Position numbers and translations under genes: made by a program. Below, piece by piece: positions 38,006-47,781 of a stretch of DNA of 64,000 nt. The notes below the pieces were generated by a model. The model searched no databases. It was not told where the DNA came from and saw only the letters and a program-made list of their open reading frames with translations. This DNA comes from Gimesia chilikensis. Its GTDB lineage: Bacteria; Planctomycetota; Planctomycetia; Planctomycetales; Planctomycetaceae. The stretch is taken from NCBI RefSeq assembly GCF_007744075.1, contig NZ_CP036266.1:1575001-1639000 (forward strand), written 5' to 3'. Numbering within the stretch: position 1 is the stretch's first letter; each line of letters begins with the position of its first letter.

Positions 38006-39205
38006 TTGACTGCTGACATGATTTTGCCCCAGGGGTTCCGGTCTGCCGGTCTGGCCTGCGGGATTAAGGAAAACAAATCGACCTTCGATTTGTCGCTGTT
38101 TGTGTCTGATGAGCCCTGTGTGGGGGCGGGCGTTTATACCACGAACCAGGTTTGTGGGGCTCCCGTGAAGGTATCCCGCGAACGCGTGCCCGGCGATTCG
38201 GTGCGGGCGGTGATCATCAACTCGGGAAATGCGAACGCCTGCACGGGCGAACGCGGAATCGAAGATGCCCGCTGGATGACCAGCCAGGTCGCAGAAGGAC
38301 TCGGACTGGAAAGCGAAGAAGTTCTGGTCTGCTCGACCGGAATCATCGGTCACTTCCTGCCACGAACACCGATTGAGGCGGGGATTCCCAGGGTGATCTC
38401 TGAACTGGGTGCGGACGCGGAGTCCTTCCTGAATGCAGCCCGGGGCATGATGACCACGGATACTGTTCCCAAGCAGGCAACCCGTGAATTGTCGATCGGC
38501 GAGAGAACCGTACGCGTGAGTGGTGTGGCGAAGGGGGCGGCGATGATTGCTCCCAACATGGCGACGATGCTGTCGGTAATCATGACCGATGCTCCGTTGA
38601 ATGCCAGCCAGGCTGATGCGCTGCTCAGGGAAGCCGTAGATTACAGTTTCAACTGCGTGTCGGTCGAAGGGCATACGAGTACCAGCGACTCGGTCATTCT
38701 GCTGGCCAATGGGGCCTCGGGAGCGGAAGCACTTTCAACAGACGACCTGACACATCTGCAGACGGCGATTATGGAAGTGGCGATGGAACTGGGGCAGGCG
38801 ATCATCCGCGATGCAGAAGGCGCCGATCATTTCGTCACGATTGAAGTCTCCGGGACGAATACGCAGGCGGAAGCGAAAGAAATTGCCCGCACGATTGCCA
38901 ATGATGCGCTGGTGAAGACGGCGATTGCCGGTTCGGATCCGAACTGGGGCCGGATTGTTTCCGCGACCGGTCGGACGAGTGTGAAGCTGACCGAGCAGGA
39001 TATCGTGCTGCATATCAACGGGATGCTGATCTACGATCAGGGAATGCCGGCCGAATTTGATGAAGAGGCGGTCTCCCGCTCGATTCGCGAAAACCGGGAC
39101 GTTTTGATTCAGCTGCAGCTGCCTTTCGGGGCAGAGTCGATTGTGTTCTGGACCAGTGACCTGACCCAGGAATACGTGCGGCTGAATTCCGAATACACGA
39201 CCTGA
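38006..39205 (+). CDS. argJ: Bifunctional ornithine acetyltransferase / N-acetylglutamate synthase
   Basis: It recycles the acetyl group from N-acetylornithine to glutamate in arginine synthesis. The 399-residue precursor self-cleaves to alpha and beta chains: [14 protein letters not shown] (176-189), with Thr187 as new N-terminal nucleophile. Other hallmarks are [17 protein letters not shown] and GSDPNWGRI. The start is TTG 38006, with GGAG seven bases upstream; an ATG at 38018 is possible. Forms a unit with argC; no argB or argD is present in the window. Confidence 0.96.
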   Translation: MTADMILPQGFRSAGLACGIKENKSTFDLSLFVSDEPCVGAGVYTTNQVCGAPVKVSRERVPGDSVRAVIINSGNANACTGERGIEDARWMTSQVAEGLGLESEEVLVCSTGIIGHFLPRTPIEAGIPRVISELGADAESFLNAARGMMTTDTVPKQATRELSIGERTVRVSGVAKGAAMIAPNMATMLSVIMTDAPLNASQADALLREAVDYSFNCVSVEGHTSTSDSVILLANGASGAEALSTDDLTHLQTAIMEVAMELGQAIIRDAEGADHFVTIEVSGTNTQAEAKEIARTIANDALVKTAIAGSDPNWGRIVSATGRTSVKLTEQDIVLHINGMLIYDQGMPAEFDEEAVSRSIRENRDVLIQLQLPFGAESIVFWTSDLTQEYVRLNSEYTT

Positions 39206-39233
39206 TTGACACTGTTCGATCAGATCCAGGCAT

Positions 39234-39273
39234 GAAAAAAGAGCGGGCGTTTCTCGAAAGAAACGCCCGCTCT
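39234..39273. terminator. Terminator between argJ and the YHS-like gene
   Basis: AGAGCGGGCGTTTCT (39240-39254) and its complement (39259-39273) form a perfect 15-bp stem around CGAA. The T-tract is on the minus strand (AAAAAA at 39235-39240), so it best serves the minus-strand gene ending at 39338, but it also follows argJ. Confidence 0.85.
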
Positions 39274-39337
39274 CTGTTTAAAATCTCAGCACGCTGGCCC
39301 GCGAATGCATGCTGAAAGATTTCGCTGACGAATCAGC

Positions 39338-39772
39338 TTATTTTTCAGTGACTTTGAAACCTTTTTCGAAGGCTTTGTCATTGAAGATCAGTTTGATCTG
39401 CTCATCGCCGGAAGCTTTAGCGGCTTTGCCTTTGCATCCACCACAGCAGAATTTGACTTCAGTTCCAGCTACAGTAACGGCCTGAGCAGGATTGACAGGC
39501 TTGCCAGCGAAGGGGCATTTGACCTGTTTGGCTTTGCCGGTAGCAACCAGCTGCAGGTTGGCTTTAGCGGCAAACTTCTTGGGGTTTGCTTCGAAAGCTT
39601 TTTTGCAGTTGCCACAGCAGAGAGCAACGGTGGTGCCTTTGTAGTCAGCGGTGACGCTGTCTTTGGCGGGCTTACCGGCGACGGGGCAGATTGCTTTAGC
39701 ATCTGCGGCGAATGCCTGACCTGCAAAAGCGACAACAGCCAGTACGGCGGCGATTGATAATACTTGACGCAT
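39338..39772 (-). CDS. Secreted tandem YHS-like metal-binding protein
   Basis: A 144-residue exported protein (signal peptide VLAVVAFAGQAFA). The mature part is two repeats: Cys29-Pro-Val-Ala-Gly-Lys-Pro with CCGNC (52-56), and Cys86-Pro-Phe-Ala-Gly-Lys-Pro with CCGGC (109-113). This fits a duplicated YHS-type domain, used for copper or other soft metals. AAGGAG before the ATG is strong. The neighbouring gene at 39956 also encodes a small secreted Cys-rich protein, so a periplasmic metal-handling pair is plausible. Confidence 0.82.
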   Translation of the reverse strand: MRQVLSIAAVLAVVAFAGQAFAADAKAICPVAGKPAKDSVTADYKGTTVALCCGNCKKAFEANPKKFAAKANLQLVATGKAKQVKCPFAGKPVNPAQAVTVAGTEVKFCCGGCKGKAAKASGDEQIKLIFNDKAFEKGFKVTEK

Positions 39773-39955
39773 GGTTTTCTCCTTAAGGGTAAAAAACAGT
39801 TTTGGTTTTTCTTACTTGAAACGTGACGTATCTTGAAGCGGTGTGCGTTCGGGACTCCTGCAGAAAGGCGTGGGGCCGGTCAGGAGCGCACGTCATCATT
39901 TACATGATGAAATGCGGGGAACGGCACAGGTTGATCCGGCCGGAAACGGGGCGAA

Positions 39956-40417
39956 CTAGATCAACCAGAGGCAGAAATGCGCGCAATGTTCCTCTGCAGA
40001 ACAGGGAACTTCGGTAGAATGCAGCTCACGAGATTGAGAAGCGGCCGGGCGTTTCGCCGGGCTCAGGGGAGCTGTCAGGTCAATCAGGTCCCAGTTACAA
40101 CGGAGCTGCTGTGCCAGCTCAACCGATTTGACCGAAGTCGTGGTTGCAGGCTGGGAGAAGCTGTGCTGACACTGGCAGCCATTCTGCTGGCAGTTTAGCT
40201 GCTTCTGCTCCGCAGGGGCCTGTTTTTCTTCCGTTTTCGCAGTTTTACAGCAGCAGGATTTGGGCTGTGGCTGCTCTGACTGCCTGTCGGCTTGAGTGCA
40301 ACAGCAGCAGGAACTGGACTGAGATGTCTGTTTTTCGCCACATTCGCAACCTGAGACTGGGGCGGCTGGCAGAGCCAGAGAGCCAATCAGGATCAGGACA
40401 AACAGGCGGTGAAACAT
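39956..40417 (-). CDS. Secreted cysteine-rich protein of unknown function
   Basis: A 153-residue exported protein with 16 cysteines. The signal peptide (MFHRLFVLILIGSLALPAAPVSG) is followed by Cys clusters: CEC (24-26), CCCC (37-40), CCC (55-57), then NCQQNGCQC. The end, CSAEEHCAHFCLWLI, adds three more and looks specific. The composition suggests metal binding or multiple disulfides; no known family is recognised. It sits 183 bp upstream of the YHS-like gene on the same strand. Start choice is ATG 40417 rather than an in-frame TTG four codons before; the ribosome site is weak. Confidence 0.65.
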   Translation of the reverse strand: MFHRLFVLILIGSLALPAAPVSGCECGEKQTSQSSSCCCCTQADRQSEQPQPKSCCCKTAKTEEKQAPAEQKQLNCQQNGCQCQHSFSQPATTTSVKSVELAQQLRCNWDLIDLTAPLSPAKRPAASQSRELHSTEVPCSAEEHCAHFCLWLI

Positions 40418-40513
40418 AGAGATTCTCAAACGGTGTTAAATCGGGTAAGTAAATATCAGGTGTGAAACTACATCATTTTATTTTTATGAGTTTTATTTCG
40501 CAAGTAGAATTTT

Positions 40514-43500
40514 TCAATTCTTTTTTTCGCTCTTTTCCTGAGATGGCTTTTCAGCGGCTTTCGCGGGATCGTGTTCTGGTGCAGCGGGGGCGGTTCGGCC
40601 TAAAGCGAGCACATCAGCGTCGTAGAGATGGATTTTGGCGTTGTACATTAATATTTCCATCATTTTCTGTTCGTAGTCGACTCGGATGTCCCGAATATTG
40701 GATTCCAGCGGTGCTTTCCAGTCGAGCAGCGTCTTGCCGGTCTGTTTGTCCAGTGCTTTGAGATGAATAATGCTGGTGGACCGATTGCCGGTTCGCAGGT
40801 AATCGCGCGAGACGAGGAGCGTTATCGGCAGCAGATTCTGTTCGTCGAGGACCAGATGTTTCTTCTCGAAGTCCTCGGTCCAGATCTGTTTTCCAGTCTG
40901 GCGATCAAAGACAGTCAGGGAACCATTCGTGGGGACTGAGGGCACGCTGACCGAGATCGTGTTGCGTGCCTGGGAATTACCGACCAGGTAGACGCGGGCC
41001 CGATCTGCAACGACGTAAAGGTCATCGTGTTTGCCTAACTGATCCTTGTTGATCGTTCCCAGGTCCTGTACCTGACCGTTTCTGAGGTCGACGATTTTCA
41101 GTTCCCCAGCAGGCGTGAGTGCCGCGAGGAAATGTTGGCTGCACATGGCGAATTTGGTTTCGCGGTCGAATTCGCGTGTCCAGGGCAGATGCGACACGCC
41201 GGGCTGGAAGGCGAAGATCGAAGTCAGGCGGGCATCGCGAATGGGATGCTTGATGTCGCCGGTAGGAATGATGCCGACAAAGTTGGAGCCCCCCTGGTAA
41301 ATGGCGTGACTCATCAGGCGAATATTGGCCGGCAGTTCGCGTTCCTGTCCGTCGCTGACGCGGAGGATCTTTTTCACTTCACGATTCCGCGAGACGAGAT
41401 AGATCTGCCGGTCATCCCCGAGGACCCGGGTATCCTGATCCACGTTTTCATGAGTCCAGCGGATCTGGCCGGTGCGGGTGTCGACAAGAATGATGTTGCG
41501 ACGACTGTAATAGCAGGTGTAGTCGGCGTTCGCAGCGGCGATCATGCCGACGTTGCGAATCACGATCGATGGATGGTGCCGATGAATCAGCGACGATTCG
41601 GTTCCCAGCGGGGCGGGCGTCCGGTTGAACATGCTGCTGTAGTGGCGATTGGTCTGTTCCCGTTCGAGCTTCTGGCTCCAGATCAGCTTCCGGTCGACGA
41701 GGTCGTAGAGGTGGAGCATGTCGCGGTGCTGGAGAACCAGGTTGTGGCCCACCAGTTCGCTTTCATTGAAGCTGGACGAACGGGCCTGCTGCATAGACCG
41801 CAGGGGCGTTGACCAGATCATTCGCTTGCTGAAGGTTTTAGTCATGGCCAGCCGGTTCTCGCGGGGATCAACGGTCAGGCTGTGTGTGCGGAAGAAGGGG
41901 AGGGGCGAGTCGAGTGTGTCGAGCGTCTGTTCGCGGGTTGAAATATAGCGGCCCGAACCGCCGACAATCAGCTTGAGTTTTTCTGGACGCCAGTTGCTGG
42001 ACTGCGGTCGCCGTTGTTCGTTGTCACGCAGCGTCTGCAAGGTGGCGACCATGAACTGTTCTATGCTCTGATTATTGGGCAGACGGAGTTGAGAATCGAG
42101 GCTGGCAAGTTCTTGCAGGTAATGCTGTGCGTCGGCATCGAGTTCGTGTTTCAGGCAGAGTCGAACCATGCCTGCCAGGCCTTCTGCGGTGAGTTCCGGC
42201 TGCTTCTCTTGGATCAGGCGAGAGAGCCAGAGTTCTGCGGTGAAGAATTCCTCCGATGCCAGGGCGCCATCGATGAGCTGTCTCAAAACCGGAATCGAGG
42301 CGGTATGAAAACCGAACTGACGCAGGAAGCGTTGCTGATCTTCGCTGTCGGCAGTTGCGAGTTCCGCTGCCCGCTGATTCAGATGTTGTGTGAACTGTTC
42401 CTGTTCTACTTTGCTGGCCTGACTCCAGAGATCTTCGGCCTGGCCGGCGATCCAGCAGTCAATCTGGACTTCAGTATTTTCATTCTGGAAGAACGTTTCT
42501 GCGGGGGCCTGTCCCAGTTCCTTGAGCAGTGAGAGTGTGCGGGAGAATTCGTGCCGGGCCCGGGCGCGTTCGATGAGCAGACGCTGCAGTTCCAGTCGTT
42601 CGCTTTCGGAGCTGACCTGCTGCTGCAACTCGGTGACCAGTTCATCGTGTTGCTGGAAGTCGGAGCGAATCAGTGCGGTCAGGCAGTGAACCTGTTGGTC
42701 GTGAAATTTTTTCTGATCTGCGGCAGGGATCTGGCTGCGATCGAGCTGCTGCAGACGGGACCAGGCGGCCTGGTAGCGCTGATTCATGATCAGCAGTTCG
42801 GCTTCCTTGAAGAGTGCCAGCGGGCTGTTCGGGTTCTGCTGCTTGATCTTTTGGATCTGATTTTCAAAGGTCTGTTTCTGTTCGTAGCTGACGAGGCCGC
42901 GGGGGCTCAGAGAAAGAAACTGACCGTGATGCACGATCAGATTTCCCAAAGGCTGGTTAGTGCTGGCATTCGACAGTCGATTGACGACTTTGCCCGAAGC
43001 GACGTCGAAGGTCCAGACCTGTCCGCTCTGCAGAGGGACGTGCAGATGCTGGTCGGCAATCACGGCCTGTCCTGAAGGGGCACCCGCCTGTTTGTCGTAG
43101 AGTGTCTGCCAGGCGTTTTTACCTGTTTTGAGGTTGATGGCGGTCACACTGTTCATGCCCACCATCAGCACTTTGCCATCCGCGACGCCGGCCAGGGAGA
43201 CCATAGCTTCTTTGGCCCGTTTGGTCCAGGCCGGCAGACCTGTGATCAGATCGAGGCAGATCAGCGACTGATCATCGGGGGGCGTATAAACGACTTTGCT
43301 GTCGATGATAATCGGTGCGGAGGGACTCCAGCGATGATTGAGGGGTTCGAAGCTGGTCTGTTCGAGGCGGTTGAAATGCTGGCCGTTCTCATCTGAAGCG
43401 GATGAGGTATACCGGGTCGACCACAGAATGGAGTGGTTCAACTGGCCGATAGCGGTGACCAGACCGATGGTAGTCGGGCAGATCAGGATTCCCTGGTCGA

Positions 43501-45256
43501 CGGCGACCGGTGCGATCCACCAGCGGCGAACCATGTCCAGGGCGATATCCTGTTCGGGATTGCCGATCTGTTGAGACCAGAGTTCTTCACCAGTCTGTGG
43601 ATTAAGGGCGTAAACTCGAATCTCCCGATCGCGTTCGCCGATGATATAGAGTTCGTTGCCGGAAGGGGTGGGAGCACCGAAGAAGAAGGTTCCCGCGAGG
43701 GGCAGGTCGAACGGTTCATCGAATTTGACGCCTCCGACTTTCCAGAGAGGCTGACCGGTTTGCAGGTCGTAGGCGACCAGTTGATTGGATGACCAGAAGT
43801 CTTCCTCAAAGTCGCCTCGCCGACGGCGGAAGCGGTTCAGATTCCGCGAAGTGCCGCTGGCGCTGAGGTTCAGTCGCATGCTTTCCAGAATAAACAGCCG
43901 CTCGCCATCACTGCTTTGACTGCCCCAGTTGGCGTTGCGGTAGATCAGGCTGGTCAGCGGGTGCGCATCGGGATCGGTCCCATTGTATATAGAGAACGGA
44001 CGCACGTCCGGTGCGGGATCAAACAGCCGTCGGGCCTCGGGTTCCTGTTGGCCCTTGATCTGTGCTTTGATAAAGGACTCTTCCGGAGAGTTCTCCAGAG
44101 CTGTCTGCCAGAGCGGGGCTCCGGTCGCTGCGTCGATGACCTGCACTCCCTTCAGAGTGCGAAAGACGATTTTGCCGTCGATGGCCAGGGGAGGCAGAGC
44201 CGGTACAGTGGCATGCTCGGAACTGGCCAGGTCTTCCTGGATCAGGTCGAGCTGAGACTGAATCGAATGGTTGGAAGTCAGTGGGTAAGACCAGCGGGGA
44301 ATCAGCAGCGGATCGGCCTGTTGGGCGCGGGCGGCATGGCTGGGAGAGCCGAACAGCATGGGCCATTCGGCCAGGGGCTGATTTCCGGTTGAGCCAAGGA
44401 TCTGTTGTTTTTCGAGCCAGGTCAGCGGTTTTTCGGTGCTGCCTCCGATTTGAATCGGCTGGCTGAGGTCGACAGTCCCGCTGGATGATGCCATCAGTTG
44501 CCGGGCCAGTTCCTGGTTACCCGTCTGCTTCAGAATATAGGCGGCTTTCGTTTTCCATTGAGGAGATCGGGTCAGGGGGGGCTGGTATTTCAGAAGTCGT
44601 TGCACGTATTGCTCAGCCAGTCCGAACTCTTTGCGTTCCATATGATAGGAGATCAGGTAGTTCATCGCCCGGGCGCCGGCAGCAGTGCTGGAGAAGCGGG
44701 TGGCGATTTCGGCGAACTGCTCGGGGGGCGCATTATTCTGCTGTGCGTCGTTGAACATTTTTTCCGCGAGGGCCGCATATTGCCGTTCGAATTTCTGCTG
44801 CTCTTCCTCGGGCAGGAGTTCCAGGAGTTCGTAGATCAGTTCCCGGTCGGTGATTAATCCCCGTTCCCCGGCGATGTGGACCGGCAGATTGAGGCTATTT
44901 TCCAGCATCAGCTGCAGTTTTTCGCGTGCGGCTTCCCACTGCTCGTCCTGGAGTAACTGCTGTACACTTTTGAAGCGGCGTTCCTGTTCCAGATCCTGCG
45001 GGTAACGGTAGTAGTCTGGTGTGCGTTTTTTGTCGGCTTCGTCTACCTGTACTTCGGCAGGCTTTTTCTTGCCAAAGATTCCCTGCAGGATCTGCTTGAG
45101 CTGATTCAGGGGGGGATTGGGTTTGGCCTGCTGGGGATCGTTGGGCTGAAAGGGCTGTTCTGCTTTGTCGTCTGCCTGGAGAGCAGGGGCCGATACCAGG
45201 ATGAGACTGGTAATAATGGAAAAAGCGATTGTCCGGGTGAGACGGATAAAATGCAT
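40514..45256 (-). CDS. Giant secreted PQQ-like beta-propeller protein
   Basis: A 1580-residue protein with a signal peptide (TIAFSIITSLILVSAPALQA). Residues about 90-300 are helical and TPR-like. Two propeller regions follow: VIDAATGAPLWQTAL, YDLQTGQPLWKVGG, LNPQTGEELWSQQ and LKTGKNAWQTLYD in the middle, and VDTRTGQIRWTHE, FDRQTGKQIWTEDF and LDKQTGKTLLDWKAP near the end. A 400-residue helical segment rich in Gln separates them. The C-terminus is charged (KAAEKPSQEKSEKKN). Probably a periplasmic or outer-membrane scaffold; no enzyme motif. It is unusually long for the family. Confidence 0.85.
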   Translation of the reverse strand: MHFIRLTRTIAFSIITSLILVSAPALQADDKAEQPFQPNDPQQAKPNPPLNQLKQILQGIFGKKKPAEVQVDEADKKRTPDYYRYPQDLEQERRFKSVQQLLQDEQWEAAREKLQLMLENSLNLPVHIAGERGLITDRELIYELLELLPEEEQQKFERQYAALAEKMFNDAQQNNAPPEQFAEIATRFSSTAAGARAMNYLISYHMERKEFGLAEQYVQRLLKYQPPLTRSPQWKTKAAYILKQTGNQELARQLMASSSGTVDLSQPIQIGGSTEKPLTWLEKQQILGSTGNQPLAEWPMLFGSPSHAARAQQADPLLIPRWSYPLTSNHSIQSQLDLIQEDLASSEHATVPALPPLAIDGKIVFRTLKGVQVIDAATGAPLWQTALENSPEESFIKAQIKGQQEPEARRLFDPAPDVRPFSIYNGTDPDAHPLTSLIYRNANWGSQSSDGERLFILESMRLNLSASGTSRNLNRFRRRRGDFEEDFWSSNQLVAYDLQTGQPLWKVGGVKFDEPFDLPLAGTFFFGAPTPSGNELYIIGERDREIRVYALNPQTGEELWSQQIGNPEQDIALDMVRRWWIAPVAVDQGILICPTTIGLVTAIGQLNHSILWSTRYTSSASDENGQHFNRLEQTSFEPLNHRWSPSAPIIIDSKVVYTPPDDQSLICLDLITGLPAWTKRAKEAMVSLAGVADGKVLMVGMNSVTAINLKTGKNAWQTLYDKQAGAPSGQAVIADQHLHVPLQSGQVWTFDVASGKVVNRLSNASTNQPLGNLIVHHGQFLSLSPRGLVSYEQKQTFENQIQKIKQQNPNSPLALFKEAELLIMNQRYQAAWSRLQQLDRSQIPAADQKKFHDQQVHCLTALIRSDFQQHDELVTELQQQVSSESERLELQRLLIERARARHEFSRTLSLLKELGQAPAETFFQNENTEVQIDCWIAGQAEDLWSQASKVEQEQFTQHLNQRAAELATADSEDQQRFLRQFGFHTASIPVLRQLIDGALASEEFFTAELWLSRLIQEKQPELTAEGLAGMVRLCLKHELDADAQHYLQELASLDSQLRLPNNQSIEQFMVATLQTLRDNEQRRPQSSNWRPEKLKLIVGGSGRYISTREQTLDTLDSPLPFFRTHSLTVDPRENRLAMTKTFSKRMIWSTPLRSMQQARSSSFNESELVGHNLVLQHRDMLHLYDLVDRKLIWSQKLEREQTNRHYSSMFNRTPAPLGTESSLIHRHHPSIVIRNVGMIAAANADYTCYYSRRNIILVDTRTGQIRWTHENVDQDTRVLGDDRQIYLVSRNREVKKILRVSDGQERELPANIRLMSHAIYQGGSNFVGIIPTGDIKHPIRDARLTSIFAFQPGVSHLPWTREFDRETKFAMCSQHFLAALTPAGELKIVDLRNGQVQDLGTINKDQLGKHDDLYVVADRARVYLVGNSQARNTISVSVPSVPTNGSLTVFDRQTGKQIWTEDFEKKHLVLDEQNLLPITLLVSRDYLRTGNRSTSIIHLKALDKQTGKTLLDWKAPLESNIRDIRVDYEQKMMEILMYNAKIHLYDADVLALGRTAPAAPEHDPAKAAEKPSQEKSEKKN

Positions 45257-45885
45257 GCAGACTGCCTTTTGGGATATCGAGCGAAAGCCCCTGGTTCTGA
45301 GATGCAGAAGTTACGGGGCAGCTTGAGTTTTCACGCTGATTCCATTCTACAGTCAGATCAGGTTGAGCCAATACGGAATCTCGCCGATTCCAGCATCGGC
45401 GGCTGAGTTTTTCTGGTGAATCCGGGGAATCCCGGGGTGGTCTGGTTGATCTCGTGTGGTGTTTTTGTGTATACTTTTGGGCGATCCTGAAGCAGATCGT
45501 GATGTCAGGCCGGGCGTTTCCCGTCAATCAATTCCTGAAAATCAGGCTGTCTTGTGACTTTCAACCAAGATAGAGGGGGTGTTCGGTTGCAGATTTGTAA
45601 GCGGGAAGTTATTTTTGCACGCTTCAACTATAACGATCTGGTGAGAGACCAGCTGATGTAGTCGGCTGGACCCGCTGATTTTGTCTCCGGGGAGACCGGT
45701 TGGAATTGTCCTTTTTGGCCTGTTTTGAGGCCGATTTCGATCTCCGGTTCCACTGCGGAAGCCCTTTGAGACAACGATAATATTACTGTATTCACGATAT
45801 CGTGTCGGATTTATCGATTCAAAGTCTTTAATGGACGAGTGGTTCGACGAGATGTGTCGAGTCACTCTTCGAGGAATGTTGGGAA
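45257..45885. other. Long structured region upstream of rplY
   Basis: This 629-bp stretch has no gene. It holds a candidate promoter at 45446-45475, so the rplY operon would have a leader of about 400 nt. Small hairpins occur in it: CCTGA/TCAGG (about 45532-45544), CCAGC/GCTGG (about 45650-45669), GTCTCC/GGAGAC (about 45685-45698) and GGCCT/AGGCC (about 45716-45732). Confidence 0.45.
45446..45475 (+). promoter_or_regulatory. Candidate promoter of the rplY-dnaB gene run
   Basis: TTGATC (45446-45451) and TATACT (45470-45475) are 18 bp apart; the -10 box matches the consensus at five of six bases. Distance to the rplY start is about 410 bp. Confidence 0.4.
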
Positions 45886-46533
45886 ATGTCAGACGATTTT
45901 GTATTGCAGCGAATCAGTGCCTCCAAACGGGAAAAACTGGGATCCATTGAAAGCCGTCGCATCCGTCGTGCAGGGCGTATTCCTGCTGTCGTGTACGGAC
46001 ATGAGCTGGAACCTGCCCATATCAGTGTCGACGATCACGATCTGCGTGATCTGATCAAAAACCGGGAACGGGTTTTTGAAATCGACGTGGATGGCAAAGT
46101 CGAAGAGACGATTCTACGTGATCTGCAGTGGGACACCTTTGGCACCTACATTCTGCATGTCGACCTGGTGCGGATCAACGCATCCGAGCGGGTGACTGTG
46201 GAAGTTCCTGTGACCCTGCGTGGTACTTCACCTGGTGCCCTCGATGGTGGCGTGCTGGAACAGCCTCTGCACACACTGGAACTGGACTGTCTGGCCCACA
46301 GCATTCCGGACAGCCTGCCTGTGCGAATCAACTCGCTGGAAATTGGCGATGCGATTCACGTCAGCGATATCGAAGTTCCTCGTGGAGCCAAGATTCATAA
46401 CGAACCAGAACAGGTTGTGGTGCACGTTCTGCCTCCGCAGGGCGTTCCTGAACCCGGAGCTGAAGAAGGCGAAGGTCCTGACGCTCCCGAAGTTATTGGG
46501 GAATCCGAATCAGAAGAAGCAACCGAAGAATAG
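45886..46533 (+). CDS. rplY: 50S ribosomal protein L25/general stress protein Ctc
   Basis: A 5S rRNA-binding large-subunit protein, long (CTC) form of 215 residues. The N-terminal L25 domain shows SRRIRRAGRIPAVVYGHELEP and FEIDVDGKVEETILRDLQWD. The C-terminal beta domain (VPVTLRGTSPGALDGGVLEQ) is typical, and the tail is strongly acidic. First gene of rplY-pth-rpsF-ssb-rplI, a common bacterial arrangement. Confidence 0.95.
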   Translation: MSDDFVLQRISASKREKLGSIESRRIRRAGRIPAVVYGHELEPAHISVDDHDLRDLIKNRERVFEIDVDGKVEETILRDLQWDTFGTYILHVDLVRINASERVTVEVPVTLRGTSPGALDGGVLEQPLHTLELDCLAHSIPDSLPVRINSLEIGDAIHVSDIEVPRGAKIHNEPEQVVVHVLPPQGVPEPGAEEGEGPDAPEVIGESESEEATEE

Positions 46534-46592
46534 TTGTCCCTGGTTCAATCGCGATCAAGTAATCAGTTGTTAAGAACCTGACGGGTGGCGTT

Positions 46593-47159
46593 GTGAAAGT
46601 GGTCGTAGGACTGGGGAATCCCGGTAGACAATACGAGCGAACACGTCACAATATCGGGTTTGACGTTTTGTCTCAGCTGGCAGACTGGCACGGTGTTGCC
46701 GGGTTTAAAAGCCAGTTTGAGGCGCTTGTCGGTGAGTTTTCGCTGGGGGGTGACAAGGTGTTACTCGTTGCCCCGCAGACATTTATGAATTTAAGTGGTC
46801 GCAGCGTTGCTGCTGTGACGAAGTTTTACAAACTGCCTGCCAGTGATGTCATGGTGGTTTGTGATGATATGAACCTGCCTCTGGGGCGGCTCCGGTTACG
46901 GGGGTCCGGCTCGGCGGGAGGACAAAAAGGTTTACAGGACATTCTCCAGAAACTGGGGACCCAGGATGTGCCACGCCTGCGAATGGGAGTGGGACGACCT
47001 CCGGCCGGGTTTGCGGTAGCGGATTATGTTTTAAGTCGATTTCGGGATCACGAATCCGATTCGGTTTCGCAGGCGGTACAAAACGCGGCCCGCGGGGTTG
47101 AATGCTGGGTCGAACAGGGCCTGGAAATCGCCATGAATCAGGTGAATGCACCTGAATGA
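46593..47159 (+). CDS. pth: Peptidyl-tRNA hydrolase
   Basis: It releases tRNA from peptidyl-tRNAs that drop off ribosomes. The 188 residues include VVGLGNPGRQYERTRHNIGFDV with Asn9 and catalytic His19, MNLSGRSV, and VCDDMNLPLGRLRLRGSGSAGGQKG (Asp92). Start codon GTG 46593 follows GGGTGG. Gap to rplY is 59 bp. Confidence 0.97.
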   Translation: MKVVVGLGNPGRQYERTRHNIGFDVLSQLADWHGVAGFKSQFEALVGEFSLGGDKVLLVAPQTFMNLSGRSVAAVTKFYKLPASDVMVVCDDMNLPLGRLRLRGSGSAGGQKGLQDILQKLGTQDVPRLRMGVGRPPAGFAVADYVLSRFRDHESDSVSQAVQNAARGVECWVEQGLEIAMNQVNAPE

Positions 47160-47257
47160 AACACGGACCCTGGTTTTTGTAAAAACCGGTGGTCAAAACA
47201 AAATAGAGTCTGATCGTCAATCTGGCCTTGGGGCCAAATTATTCCGGGAGAACAGTC

Positions 47258-47698
47258 TTGTCTGTAGCAGAGAAAAAAGCGGTTATGGTTAATTACGAAG
47301 GTATGTTCCTGCTGGACAGCGGCAAATTTGCTGCAGATCACGAAGGAACCATTGCACACGTTCTGGAAATTCTGTCAAAAGCCGGTGCCGAGGTCGTCGC
47401 TCACCGTCCCTGGCAGGATGGAAAGCTGGCTTACGAAATCGAAGGCCACATGAAAGGCCTGCACTACCTGGTGTATTTCACCATGCCTGGTAGCGGAATG
47501 GATGTTATCACCCGTTCCTGTCACCTGAGCGACATTGTGATTCGCCAGATGGTCATCAAGCAGCCTCAGACACTGTTTGATGCCATGGTATCTGCCATCG
47601 ATCCTTCCGCTGCACCAGAAACGGTTAGCGAAGGCGGTGATGATAGCGTCGACTACGATGCTCTCAACGACGATGATGACGACGACAGCGACAACTAA
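47258..47698 (+). CDS. rpsF: 30S ribosomal protein S6
   Basis: A small-subunit protein that pairs with S18. The core reads MVNYEGMFLLDSGKFA, with KLAYEIEGHMKGLHYLVYF and an acidic tail (DYDALNDDDDDDSDN), longer than usual. Start is TTG 47258, with GGGAG seven bases upstream, giving a nine-residue extension before the family core at ATG 47285. No rpsR is seen next to it; ssb follows directly. Confidence 0.93.
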   Translation: MSVAEKKAVMVNYEGMFLLDSGKFAADHEGTIAHVLEILSKAGAEVVAHRPWQDGKLAYEIEGHMKGLHYLVYFTMPGSGMDVITRSCHLSDIVIRQMVIKQPQTLFDAMVSAIDPSAAPETVSEGGDDSVDYDALNDDDDDDSDN

Positions 47699-47781
47699 GA
47701 CGTCTGCATCTGGAGTCTGGAGCTGAAGAGGGCTCCAGGAAAGTTACCCGATTAAGTCATTCAAACTCACGGAGGCCGTTG

